A DNA stretch of 64,000 nt from Cenococcum geophilum 1.58 (GCA_001692895.1 KV748181.1:124001-188000); one strand, 5' to 3'. Counted from the first letter of the stretch, positions 50,951 through 62,570 are shown. Numbers and translations: made by a program. The notes: generated from the letters alone by a model not told the origin.

Positions 50951-51115
50951 GCTAGCTAAGGACCGTCGCCAGAACCAGACGACCGTTAACTATTGCTAGA
51001 ACCAGATGACCGTCAACCGTCACCAGAACTAGACGACCGTCGACCGTCGCTAGAACCAGATAACTATCAACCGTCACCAGAACCAGACGACTGTTAACCG
51101 TCGCCAGAGCTAGAC
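50951..51115. repeat. 27-bp minisatellite, about six copies
   Basis: Units of the form AACCAGACGACCGTYAACCG plus TCGCCAG, with scattered transitions. Confidence 0.75.
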
Positions 51116-51227
51116 AACTACTATTTAAATATACAGCCAGCGAACGGCCGTAGAGAACGATTTAAATTAATACGATTAATTAATTAATTAAATTAGGCGG
51201 AGCCTTTAATCGGGCCGACCTTTCCCC

Positions 51228-51478
51228 TAAATTATAGATAGGTAGGTATAAATAGTAGTATAAATAGGAGGCACAGACGGTAGGTATAGACGGTAAGTAT
51301 AGATAGGTAGGCATAGACAGGTAGCATAGATAGGTAGGTATAGATAGGTAGGTATAGATAGTAGGCACAGACAGGTAGGTATAGATAGTAGGCATAGACA
51401 GTAGGTATAGGTAGGTAGGTATAGGTAGGTACANACAGATAGACAGATAGGTAGGTAGGTAGGTAGGTAGGCAGGCAC
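51228..51478. repeat. Microsatellite-like TAGG/ATAG array
   Basis: Irregular runs of ATAGGTAGGTATAG and AGACAGGTAGG, ending in a pure (TAGG)n tract at about 51450-51470. One ambiguous base lies at 51434. Confidence 0.8.
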
Positions 51479-51689
51479 TAGGCCTAGTTAGGAAATCGGT
51501 ATATAGCTAGTAGATTATTAGGAATACCGCTAATTAATAATTTGGAGCCTTTATAAAGGGTATCCCCCTTATCTTAATTGCTTAATAAATAGCTCTATAT
51601 TTTATATAGTTATATAGGAATATAAAATATGCAAAATATAAAATATATAAAATGTATAAAATATGCAAAATATATAAAACGTGTAAAAT

Positions 51690-51800
51690 ACATAGGCTCT
51701 ATACGTTTGCTGCGAGTTGCTATAAAATGCGTAGGCTCTATGTAGTTTACTGCAAGTTGCTGCAAAATACGTAGGCTCTATGCAGTTTGCCGCAAAATGC
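51690..51800. repeat. About 39-bp tandem repeat, three copies
   Basis: Units containing TAGGCTCTATGCAGTTTGC and TGCAAAATRCG. The motif merges into the subterminal TTGCCGCAAA motifs of the element end. Confidence 0.65.
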
Positions 51801-54800
51801 GTAAACCGCATAAGACTATATACGACTGCCGCGACCGTACAGTTTGCCGCAAATTGCCGCAAACTGCAACAACGAGCCCGAAAAAAAATTTCCTGATAAT
51901 AGTCCTTCTTTTAACCTAAAGGCTGCCTTCTATTTATCGCCTTCCTTAATTCTAATCTAATGGTACGCCCATCTTAGATCTATCTTCGTAAAGATTTACA
52001 CATTACCTATCCTATCTTAGATTTCGCTAATTAAGGGTAAAGGATACCTATCCTTTTAAGTAATGCTGTTTAACTATCTATAGTTAATATACAGCCTTAG
52101 TTTACTATTTTTCTTTAGTATAAATAGTACTAGATAGCCTACTAATAATTGCGATGGTCTAATATATCCCTTTTATAGGTTTTCTTAGATAAACTCTTTT
52201 AGTACTCTACTTTCTTCTTTAGTAAGCTTATAGATTAAAAAAAACCTTAGACTTATTTCTAGTTCTAATTCTATTTTATAGTCCTATACTATATACTCTA
52301 ATAGCTTTTTACTTTCCGGTAACTATAGTTTCTTACTATACTTATAGTATCTTTTTAGTATATAACTTAAGCCCCACTTAATCTCTTTGTATATTGCTCC
52401 GACCTAGTACTATACTAACTTAGCTTATTATTATATTTTACGGCGTTAAGTATCTCTAATATTGACTTAACCTATAATCCAATTAATCCTTAGATTATAT
52501 TTCTATAATTAAGGTATCCCTAATATTGCCTTATCCCTTCCTAATAGTAGGATATTAAAAGACATCTTAATTTGTCTTCCTTTAATAGTTATCTAAATAG
52601 GTCCTATTTTAAGGTTAATAATACCTCCTCTATAGGCTATCGGATCTCCTAAAATTGTTACTAATAGGTAAAGACATTCCTTTTATCTATATAGTAACCC
52701 TATTCTCTTAATTGCTACTAGCAAGATATAGTTCCTTATTGCTCCACTATCTATTAGTACCTTAAACTATTAATCCTACTATCTAACTTATAAATTTAGG
52801 TGTTATCCTTAAATTTCTTTAAGGGTCTAAGGCTCTACTACTGGCTCCCTCTAGTTCTATAGGCCTCTACTTTTCCTAACTATTAGCTACTTAATCCTAT
52901 TATACTTAGCTTATTCTTTAGCCAATACCTTATTCGTTTCTTATCTTTAATATACTATAGACACGTATTTTTTAGGCATTTCCACTACTATTATCCATCT
53001 AAGCATTCTTCTATAAGGAATTTTTCTGGTTAAAGTATTAAGTTCCCTTCCTCTTAAACCTCTACTGGATGCCATCTATACATATATTTGACATTCCTAT
53101 ATTATTGTTTATCTATTATCCAGTATATCCTTATAGGGTATTTCCGATTCTTTTCCTTCGGATTCTTATATATTTTGCATATATTATCCACGCATGCAAT
53201 CTATAATAGCGTATAGTGTACTAGGTGCTTTAGGTTAACTCTTAGCTTATCCTTATCCTTAAGTTTAAACCTTTATTATGCTAATTTAAACGTTATAACT
53301 TTATTTATAGGTACTAAAATACATCTTTCGCTTTTCTAGTCCTCTAATCGTTTCTCTAAATCCTTTAACGTTATAATTAAGGCTCCTTTAATATAAGTTA
53401 TAGCCTTTTCCGTAATTAGGTGGTCCTAAATAACTTTTTTATCTAACTATATATAAAAATCTTCTTACTTATTATTATATTGCTGTCTATACCATTTTTA
53501 GCATAGCTATTAGAGTATATACGGCTTATCCGTAAGGAAGTATCTTCTTATTACTACGTCGTAATAGCCTTTTATATATTATTCTTTAAACCTAGTTAGA
53601 ATTCCTAAATCCTCTTCTTATTCCAGTTCGGTAAGCCACTTAGCTTTTAATATACCTGCTCTTAGCCTATTAGTAATCCTTTATACTAGTACTCTATCTC
53701 TTATATGTCCCAATATACTAAATCTCTTATTTAGTTTCTATTCTTACTATACAATAATTCTTTACCTAAACTCTTCTATAGTTTCTTTTAGTTTGCGTCT
53801 TATAGATTAATCCTTAAAGTCTTCTTACTTCTTAATCTTAATATTAACTTTTCAATCTTTAGGCCGAACACTACGTTCCCCTAGTAAGTCTTCTAAGTCC
53901 ATATACCTATCTCCTAGTTTAATTACTATTTGCGCTATAGATTCTCTAATCTATAAAGAAGCCCTTTACCTCTTACTTATAGGTGTCCTAATTTATACTC
54001 CAAATTCTTAGTCCCTTAGATTCTTTAATCCTAAGCTTGCTTCTAACTTAAGCTTAGCTCCTACCTTAGTCTAACTAGGCTTACTTAGTATTCTTATCTT
54101 ATCTTAAGAGTCTTAAATCTCACTTATCTTATCTTAAGAGTCTTATACCATTAGGAAACTTCATCCTAAGCTTATTTATATATTACTAAACTAAGCTATT
54201 ACTCTACTCTATTAGTTATCGTCTATTATAGGTCCTTAAGCTTGCCTTATCTTATCTTAAGAGTCTTAGTTATCTCTTATCTTATTATAAGAATCTTAAG
54301 CCTTTGGCCTTTTGCCTTTATTAAGTGCCGAAGTGGTTCGCTATTCTATTTCTCTTATATCTCGCAAAGCGATAGATATTATATCTAGTAGGGTCTTAAT
54401 CCCTACTAATATTCCCTATTCTATAGTGGAATTATCCTCTACCCCTAGTATAACATTTCTAATAGCCGCGTGTTTCTAGTAAACCGCCTTTATTACCTTA
54501 TTATTACGAAATACTTCGCCTTTATTAAATTTATCATCCTTAACGTCCGATCTACAAGCTAGTTTATTAGTTCCTTAATATTTTAATAAACTTAGCTCCT
54601 ATAGCTAATAGCTTACGCCATACTTAGCGTCTTTATAAATTTGGTATACGTTATTATAACAAAACGCAAAACTTCTAATTAAATATTCTTTTGTTCCTTA
54701 TAGTACACTATTATCCCTTTATACATATATGTCTTCTACTATTAGCCTAGTTCCCTTTATTATATAGTAACTCTAACTATCTTTATAATCCTTTATAAAG

Positions 54801-57066
54801 TAACCTTATTTTCCGTAATTTATATAAGCTTCTTCTCTAAACTATTAACTTTGCTATAAAGTTCGCCTAAACATCTTCTGCTGCTAAGATCCCTAGTTTA
54901 GCCTCTACTCTTTAGTCCTATAATTACTAGATCCTTAACCTTTAGGTTTCTATAGTTTTTTACTCTATCTCTTATAGGNTTCTTTNNTACNNCTTAGGTN
55001 TATTAGCTCTACGCCATACCATAGTTTCTAACTTAGCTTTAGTTATTATGTGCTCTACGCCTTATATAACTATAAAACTCTATCCTAACCTCTCTTAATC
55101 TGTTCCCTTTAGTAGATCCTATTATTAATCTTTATTACTTAGTCTATTAATTCCCTTAGGGTATCCGCATCTTTTATTAGAATAATTACATCCTAGACTT
55201 TAGCCTTAAGTCCTTACTTATACTATGCTATAAGCGCCCTATTATTCCACTTAACTTATATTACTAGTGTTTAAAACTATATTATATACTTAATTACTAA
55301 GGTTCGCTGTATAATATCTTAGAGTTTTCTTTCCGCTATAGTTGTTACCTCTAGGTCTTTAAATATTTATATAAGTTATTCTATAAATCCTTTCTAGCTT
55401 AAAAATATAAACCATACTTCCTAGTTTATAGTTATTATTCCATTTACTTATATCTCTATAAGGTAAGGCTTAAACTATTTAAGTGCCCTTCCTATTAAGA
55501 ACAGTCCTACATACGCTATTCGATCTATAGGTATTACCAGCTTTACTCCCTCCTATGCTACCTTAAAGTGCATTTACATAAAAAATCCTTTAAGCTTTAA
55601 TCTCTCTCCTAAGAATCTTTTAATTGATAGTAACTTAACCTTTATTACGCCTATCCCAATAATCCTATTTTTAAGTACTATATTATTTTCTATTAACTAG
55701 TTAACTATTTCCTATAATTGTTCTACCGTTATAGGTTATTGCGAGTTAGTGTCTGCCATATTAGTATCACCCCCTAACCTTAAAGTAGTTGCCGCCGTTA
55801 ATGGCGTTATAGTGGCTGCTTTTAGTGGCATGTTATTCGACTTCTTAAAACTATAACTAGGTAGTAATTATATAACGGAACCTTATAGTAGTAACTATAA
55901 TGGGTTCTATTAATAGGCTAGGTGTATAGGTATTATAGGAAGTTAATAACGTAATAACAACTAGTAGAGTAGTTGCCTAATAGATTAACTCTAATTATAT
56001 TCTAAGAATTACTATAAGAAAGGAACTATCTAGGTAGGGACTAAGGGTCCTTAAATACACAACCGTACTCCTATAAAATCCTTCTTATATATAATATACG
56101 TGTTGTATATAAGGTACGTAAGTTCCTCCCATTTCTCGCGTTTAATACGTAGCACATTATATAACCTTAGCTACTATTCCTCGTCACATAGTTCTACGGG
56201 TTCCATCCTGGACCGTACTTGTATTAACTAACTAGCTTCTTCCGACTCTTCTCCAAGTAGTCGTAACATCGTACTTAAAGCGTCCGTAACAATTATAGCT
56301 CTTCTAAGTCTTAGGTAATAGCCTATTATAAAGTATACTCTAGCTATATCCGTAAGCTAAGGTGCTATTAGTGGTCTATAGGTCTTTAGGGCTTTATTTA
56401 AGATCCTATCTAGTCCTAGTATTATATTGTTTAAAAAGCGGCTAATAGTTCTAGCTATTTCTTTAGTTGTTATATTATTATTAACCCTTAGGCGAGTTAC
56501 CGGTGCTTTGCCTATAATATTACTAAGGTCTACTAAAGCTAGTTAAGGGGAAAATCTTTCTATAAGGATCTTTACCTTCTTATTATTATTGCTTATAGCT
56601 AGTGCTTTACCTAGTCTTCGTAGGGGCGGAAGGTGTAGGTCTTCTACTAAACGTCCCGCCTTTCTCCCTACCTATTTTGCTATCCTCTAAAGACCTTTAT
56701 TATAGGGGAGGCTTAAATTAGTAGTATGCTTATTTATAAACCGTCTCCAGCTATTCCTTACTTCTTTTTTTAGGGTATTCTTTAGCTGGTTTCTTATGTC
56801 TTTATATTGTCTCTTGTCTTTAGGATTATAGCTGCTTATATATTTCCTTTTTACTCATCATTAGCTGGCGATAAGAATTGCGCATTATGCGGACTATGCG
56901 TAGATTATATAAATAAAAGGTTTTTATATAGAGATAGCCGTATTTGAAATTTTGTTTAAATATCTTTAATAGGGGTAGAGTTATAAAAGGTTAAAGTTTG
57001 TAAATTTTAGTGTATTTTGGAGTGGCTTAAGTGGTAGGTTAGCCCAATCAGGTGGCTAAGACGTTA

Positions 57067-59432
57067 TATCTTAGACGCCTATGATAATAAACTCTCAATA
57101 AGACTTACCCATTACTATCTTATCTATAATCCTAGTAGGCTTAAACAACTAGGACGAATAGATTAAAGTTATTAAGTTAAAGGCTAATACTAATTAGATT
57201 TAGTAGTATATTAACCTATTAATATCTACTAATACTTTACTAAAGCTTAAAGAACTATATAAGGGGACTTTATAGATAGGGGGCTATAAGGCACGGTTAT
57301 AGAGGAGATAAATCCTAGAGCCTTATAAAATCTCGTTAGAAAATTAAGATCTTATATACAACCATGCTCTACTAAATAACCAATTATAATATTAAGGATA
57401 TATTATTACTTATTTTACGCTTAAAATTAATTAGATTATATATTAATTCTTATTTATAACTATTAACTGCACTATACTTCCTAAGTTGTCACAGCTTAAA
57501 CAAATGCCTCTAAATCGAAGCTTAAACGAATGCTATATTACGAAAATACTAAGCTAAGGAGCAGAGAAGGTCGAGGAAAGGATATATCTATATATAGGCG
57601 CCAAGTCTCCAAGCGAGCCCCTAGCTAGGGTTTGTAACAGTGCCGTAATATAAATCAGCTTATAGAAATAGCTAAAATCTACTAAAAAGCGTTATTAAAA
57701 AGCTTTATATAGCTTTAAAAGTTCGATCTAATATCTAAATATTTTGGAATAAAGCAATTGATCTAGAATAAGGCAGCTCAAAGCGATATACAATTTTGTC
57801 AATCGGAGGTCCGTGCGTAGGCCAAGAATGAGATGTCTGTCTATTGAATGTGGCTTTAGAGCCTCTATAAATACATGAAGGTGACTAAGTCAGTGACCGA
57901 GTTAAGGGGTCAGTGACCGAGTCAAGGTGGCAAAATCCGATTCAGGTCGACAAATTTGTTCTACTTTAAGAATAATCTATTTTAGAATAAGGCAGAAATA
58001 TTCTAGAATGAGCCGTGTACCAGTATTAGGTAGAATAAGCTTTACGTATTTAAAGGACAATTGCTTTCTAACCTCTTCTATTTAGAAACTAATCGCTAGT
58101 TCTTCTCTAAAGGAGAACTAGCTCCCTTTATAATCCTTCTAAAACGCCAATAAAATCTTTTACCCCTTATCTATTAGACTATATATTCTCTAAGATATTA
58201 GTAAAATATTAATAAAACCTTTATTTATTTAACTATTGTCTTATCTAATATACCTTTTAGGGCTCTATAAAAATCGGCCTCTATACCTCTACGCGGTAGA
58301 GCCCGGGAACCTAGCAGTACTATTGGCGTTCTATTAGGATCGTGCTAATAGACTGCTAGAGCAAACGCAGAAACGTACGTACGGCTGCGCAGCGACCGGC
58401 GTTGCGACGTGGTGGTGGTATAAAAAATTTTCGCCGGGAGGGTGAACCCCAGTAAAAAGGCTTAAGGTACAGCTATATACGTCTTTTACGTACGCGTTGG
58501 TTTATTTAAATTAACGGCATCTACCTCCGGCGTCCCCCCTTCCTCCCGTACGGTATATAACTACAGTACACGGCACCTACACGGCACGGCGATTGAACGA
58601 AGGAACCGTATACGCCCCGAGAAGTCTGTAATAAGCCTCTTATTCCCATCCTACCCGACAGCCTGGACTTACTGCGCAGTATTCCGCTCTTCTCTATACC
58701 TTAGGGAATAGGGGACCTAGGTTAGGGCCTTAGGATAAGGCACCTAGATCTTTTTCCTTACATCTCACTATTTCTTTAAGGTGGAATTTATACTGCAAGC
58801 AGGAGGACCGCAGGCGTATACATATATAAATAGGGCAATTAAATAGGAGCAAGGGCAGGATAATATTAATTTTATGGTATTCTTAATTTAAATGGAAGTA
58901 TGGTACGAATAGTAGATAGGGCAAGATAGGTAATTAGGGCACTCCCTTACAGGAGTCCCAAAGCGGCGACCTAACGGTATTTTTCCTCCCGTTGATATAG
59001 TACAGGTGTTACCTAGGAGGGTGCATACTGTATTACCTCTCACGTCTCCCTTAGAGGTTTTTTGTACCTAACTTTAACGGCATCCGTCCGCATAGACCTA
59101 GATAGGGACCGTGTAGCGTGTCCCCCTCACGTCACCATACGGCCAAAAAGACTAAGAGTGCTAGCGAACTTGTCGCAAGCGCGGCGGGATCTAATATATG
59201 TACTCTTACAGACCGTATCAAACATTAATTAAGAACAATATATATAAATATACCTTTTAAAAAAGCCTATTGTAAAGAGTCTATTATAACTATTATAATT
59301 AAGATATAGCTCTTAGAAAAGGATAAAAATTAATTCTTAAAATATTTACTTCTTACTAAAGCGACGCCTATAAGCTCTTAGACCCTTGGTAGAGAATTCG
59401 TCGGGTAATAAGGAGCAGTACAAGGGGGTAAC
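57067..59432. other. AT-rich flank with unnamed repeat remnants
   Basis: No gene. Visible are a tRNA-like stretch near 57345-57395 (minus), a repeated TAGAATAAGGCAG motif (about 57767 and 57975) and a hairpin at 58095-58122. From about 58300 to 59200 the composition is more GC-balanced, with TATA-like tracts, possibly an old LTR or other element. Confidence 0.4.
57889..57928 (+). repeat. 20-bp tandem repeat, two copies
   Basis: GTCAGTGACCGAGTTAAGGG followed at once by GTCAGTGACCGAGTCAAGGT, preceded by a partial, degenerate copy. Confidence 0.7.
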
Positions 59433-59727
59433 GTCAATGCGTCAGACGCCCCCCCTGCTAGTACAGGTCGGGAAACAAGCGAGTCCAAGTGACATAGCGG
59501 GACCAGGCTATTTTGTTTACTGTAAGAGTATGGTACAAAAAGACTGCATATAGGGAACTTTGATTTTCGCGATTTTCGCTAAGTCCTATTATGGCGGTAC
59601 CTTGTGTACGCAGATGTGACCAATACACCTCGCAAAACGACTTAAAATTTCGAAGTTCTCGCCTAGCAAAATTTCCCTATATGTACCATACTCTTACTAG
59701 CAGGGGGGGCGTCTGACCCATTGAGAT
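59433..59727. mobile_element. 295-bp MITE with TA duplication and a second inner inverted repeat
   Basis: Outer inverted ends share TCAATG.GTCAGACG then CCCCCCCTGCTAGTA, flanked by TA (59431-59432 and 59728-59729). Inside lies another inverted pair, GTAAGAGTATGGTAC (59522-59536 and reversed 59683-59697), each followed by ATATAGGGAA. This looks like a Tc1/mariner-type miniature element built from, or hit by, a second one. Confidence 0.65.
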
Positions 59728-59729
59728 TA

Positions 59730-60494
59730 AGTTTTGTTAAGGTTTGTCCCAGAATAGCTGGGGAAGTCACACCCTAAGAAAGCCTTTCTGGAATTTTCCA
59801 TCACCGTCCTCATTACGCCACTTCTCCTTCTTCGCATTACAAAACTGCAAAGTTCTGAGCCTCGCGTTAGCCACCTCGACTGATTAACTCGCGGCATCTT
59901 GTCGGCGCCACTGTCCCCACAATGGGGAGTTCGAGAAATGCCGTTGCACAGCAACCCAGGATTGTTGACCATTGTCGCATTGTTTGAAAGCCGCTCCACG
60001 AGCCCGCCTTATTTTAGAGGTAAGCGCAAACTGATGACGCGTATTAGCAAGGCAATATCACTTCACTCACTGAACCAGGTAGCCGGCAATGCTGTTTCCA
60101 TCACGCCAACCGTGTATGCACCTTGTTCTGAGTCTCTACAGTGAACTGTGCTCCGCATTTGCGCCATGGGAACCAGTCAGAATCGATGCTGAAATTGTAA
60201 AGTTAATGAAATAGGGGTCGAGATCGAACACGCGTAACCCTCGCTTGAAAGGATATTCCATCCTTGTATTTCGGTTTTCTCGAACCTAGGCTTCTACTGT
60301 CAAAGAGGATCCGGCAAATGTTTCTATTCAGCCTAAATCTTCTGAACACGCAGTCAAGGGGCAATCGATGCGCCTGGGGTCGTACAGTATTTGTGGGACT
60401 TTTTTTTCTGGGAGCAAGCCACCGTCATGTGATTGGATCAGGAACTTCTTGGAAAGGAAGGTGGTTGAGTCTGTGCCACCCAACTCTATTACAG
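59730..60494. other. Intergenic, no gene recognised
   Basis: Short opposing frames only. Base composition is back to that of the gene blocks. Confidence 0.4.
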
Positions 60495-60496
60495 TA

Positions 60497-60907
60497 GGGG
60501 GGTTTCGATGAACTGACGGAAGGTATCTGACGGAAGGTAAAGCTAATTTTTAGTGCTTACACCTACATTTAGCGCGACCTTCCGGCAATTGGTCAAGTAG
60601 GGGTTTCGATAGAGAGCAATCCTTGCCTCTCACTAACTCGACGGTTCGATCAACTTGGCGCGCGAGATCAAAAGACATAGTGGCAAGGATTAACTGTGCG
60701 AAATTTGGAGTCGCTGGTTGCTGTTAACAAAACAGGGGGCTGGCTTAAAGTTCTGATGAAAATATTCATCAAAATTTTTTATATTTGCCAAGAATCGAAT
60801 CTGACGGAAGGTCCTACTAACTACATACTGCTAGCACGCGAAGATCGCCTCGATTCGAGTTGCATTACCTTCCGTCAGATGCCTTCCGTCAGTTTATCGA
60901 AACCCCC
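60497..60907. mobile_element. 411-bp MITE with about 45-bp TIRs and TA duplication
   Basis: Inverted ends begin GGGGGTTTCGAT and continue through two copies of CTGACGGAAGG on each arm (60497 onward and, reversed, from 60907). TA flanks both sides (60495-60496 and 60908-60909). CTGACGGAAGG also occurs internally near 60802, and the GGGGTTTCGATA end motif recurs near 60600. A Tc1/mariner-type non-autonomous element with no coding sequence. Confidence 0.82.
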
Positions 60908-60909
60908 TA

Positions 60910-61212
60910 GTGAGGAAGACGGCGAATTCAGCGTCCACTGATTCATGACGCGTTTCGGCATGGTTATCTCGAATTTTTTGAGGTTATTGCAGCGTATGAC
61001 CTTGGAAATATGCCTACGCGAGGCACAAGGAAATCATATTGAGGTTCTTACACGTTGTCGGCTCCCTGAGTAGCATGCATACAGGAAGCTTTAAAATCTA
61101 GAAGTCTCTTACTGTGATATATTAGCCGGAGCAATTTGAGTTTCAGCTTAAAGCTGCCTTTTCGCCCATATCAAACCTCCAGCCGCGGATATCTCCTTGT
61201 GACAACGCGGCC
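60910..61212. promoter_or_regulatory. Upstream region of the tyrosinase gene
   Basis: About 300 bp between the MITE and the tyrosinase ATG. It contains an AT-rich TATATTAG near 61118. No defined operator is seen. Confidence 0.35.
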
Positions 61213-62570
61213 ATGCATTTTCTAACCCTTATTCTTGCCGCGCCTCTCCTGTTTCAAGGCGTCTTTGCTCAGACTTTTGAGACCGATATACTAGCAGCTA
61301 AGGCATTGTTCAACCTTGCAACCTATACGGCCCAACACGGATATCCCTCAGGAAGCTGTACTCTTCAGAATGTAGCTATTCGCAGGGAATGGTACGTTGG
61401 AACTATCATTAAATGCGGATTCCCAGGAAATAGACCTAGTTAACGACGATAGGGGAGCTTTATCTGCTCGGGAAAGGAAAGACTACATCAACGCGGTTAA
61501 ATGCCTGGCCTCTAAGCCCAATAAAACCCCTGCTTCTCAATTCCCCGGAGCCAGAAACAGATATGATGATTTTGTTGCTACACACATGAATCAAACTTTA
61601 AGCATCCACGGCACTGTAAGTCGTACAATGAAGCACATAATTAGGCGCATTCCTCTTGTTTGGGCTTAATCTAAGGATGGTTTTAGGGAAACTTCATTGG
61701 ATGGCACAGATATTTCACCTGGGCATATGAGCAAGCTCTAAGAAACGAATGTGGCTACAAGGGCTACCAGCCGTATTGGAATTGGGCGAAGTCTGCTATG
61801 GACCCACTGAACTCCCCCATGTTCGATGGTAGTAATACGAGTATGAGTGGTAACGGAGAGTACTTCTTCGGAAACCAATCATGGGTGGGCATACCTACGA
61901 ATGACGCTCCTGATATCAAAATCCCAAAAGGAACTGGGGGCGGCTGTGTTAGGACTGGTCCATTCAAAGAGTAACTTTCCCTTTTCTTCCACCTTCAAAA
62001 TTTTTTTGTAGCCTAAAACTGATGATCCTCTCCAGTTGGCAAGTTAACCTTGGTCCTGTAGCCCCGGTGCTCACCTACGTTGAGAAAAATCCTGACCCTA
62101 GCGGGTTGGGCACCTACTACAATCCCCGCTGTATGCGCCGCGACATCTCACAATGGACATCCTCGCGCTGGAGCAAGGACAGTGATATTTCCTCGCTGAT
62201 CAACGCCAATACAGACATTTACCCTTTCTGGTCACTCCTCCAAGGCGTCTCTAGCGGTTATATGGGTGTGCATGCTGCGGGTCACTTCACGATCGGCGGA
62301 GATCCCGGTGGCGATTTCTACACCTCCCCTGGTGATCCAACGTTCTTTCTGCATCATGCGCAGGTCGACCGGACGTGGTGGATGTGGCAAAACCAAGACC
62401 CGGTACACAGGACGTATGCGGTTGCCGGAACGATCACATTCTCGAATACCCCACCAAGCAGGAACGCAACCCTGGACGATCTTATTGATTTGGGTGTGAA
62501 TGGTGACGCAATCAAGTTGAGAGACACAATGAGCACGCTTGCTGGGCCGTTTTGCTATGTGTATGTATAG
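61213..62570 (+). CDS. Short secreted tyrosinase (type-3 copper polyphenol oxidase)
   Basis: Oxidises monophenols and diphenols to quinones (melanin-type chemistry) at a dinuclear copper site. Exons 61213..61391, 61453..61615, 61687..61970 and 62036..62570 join with closing phases to 386 aa; the introns are 61-71 nt with GT-AG ends. The signal peptide is MHFLTLILAAPLLFQGVFA. CuA ligands are His in FVATHMNQTLSIHG and GNFIGWHRYF, followed by YQPYWNW. CuB is VHAAGHFTIGG and FFLHHAQVDRTWWMWQ. The protein ends GPFCYVYV without the C-terminal lid domain of long tyrosinases, matching the short secreted fungal class. A MITE lies 300 bp upstream. No partner melanin genes are visible. Confidence 0.93.

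Larger units (their letters stand above)
49107..51899. mobile_element. 2.8-kb non-coding TIR element packed with minisatellites
   Basis: Inverted ends TATCAGGAAATTTTTTTT-like, extending about 36 bp with CGTTGTYGCA, at 49107 onward and, reversed, from 51899. The uninterrupted site is known from chromovirus B and shows the insertion lies within the reverse-transcriptase region of C. The target duplication is 2 bp (TA or AT, not resolved). Subterminal TTGCGGCAA/TTGCCGCAA motifs occur at both ends (about 49200-49250 and 51780-51870). The inside holds four separate tandem-repeat arrays and no believable gene. Confidence 0.7.
45555..56291 (-). mobile_element. Chromovirus C, same family as B, opposite orientation, fossil
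   Basis: LTRs of 421 bp each (45555-45975 and 55871-56291) match the B LTR in reverse complement. A perfect duplication attat (45550-45554 and 56292-56296) flanks it. The interior mirrors B in reverse: chromodomain near 46.85 kb, integrase about 47.3-48.0 kb, reverse transcriptase about 48.75-52.2 kb (split by a TIR element), protease near 52.75 kb, gag about 54.5-55.8 kb. It is heavily broken. It is inserted in the LINE about 1.1 kb from B. A cluster of ambiguous bases lies at about 54979-55000. Confidence 0.9.
15669..56901 (-). mobile_element. 5'-truncated LINE (Tad/I-type non-LTR), split in four pieces
   Basis: Flanked by a perfect 15-bp duplication agattatataaataa (15654-15668 and 56902-56916). 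The LINE's own DNA is 15669-15827, 35539-36436, 44413-45554 and 56297-56901, about 2.8 kb in total. Read on the minus strand, the right-most piece carries the spacer before RT (QLKNTLKKEVRNSWRRF type). The 44.4-45.6 kb piece carries reverse-transcriptase blocks: GSYRPITLENTLSKILE (about 45.45 kb), LSLDISSAYNNIPYKRLL (about 45.25 kb) and FVNNTN in the catalytic-turn position (about 45.0 kb). The endonuclease is missing, consistent with 5' truncation, and the 3' tail at the left is a short ATT-type repeat. Many stop codons of RIP type are present. Confidence 0.8.
15408..57064. mobile_element. Outer shell: short pogo/Fot-like TIR element, split by the whole nest
   Basis: Inverted ends begin ACGTCTTAGC at 15408 and, reversed, at 57064. 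Over the first ~28 bases the two arms match except for C/T and G/A differences. Flanking TA duplications (15406-15407 and 57065-57066) are the Tc1/mariner hallmark. The element's own DNA is only 15408-15653/15668 and 56917-57064, about 400 bp, so it is a MITE or a deleted copy. Everything between is a later LINE insertion with its passengers. Confidence 0.75.

Noticed and set aside
49107-51899. Helitron
   Set aside because: The ends are inverted repeats and there is no CTRR-hairpin 3' end or Rep/helicase sequence.
57487-57631. TGTCACAG...TGTAACA segment as a solo LTR
   Set aside because: Flanks do not match and the length is short; only the dinucleotide ends fit.
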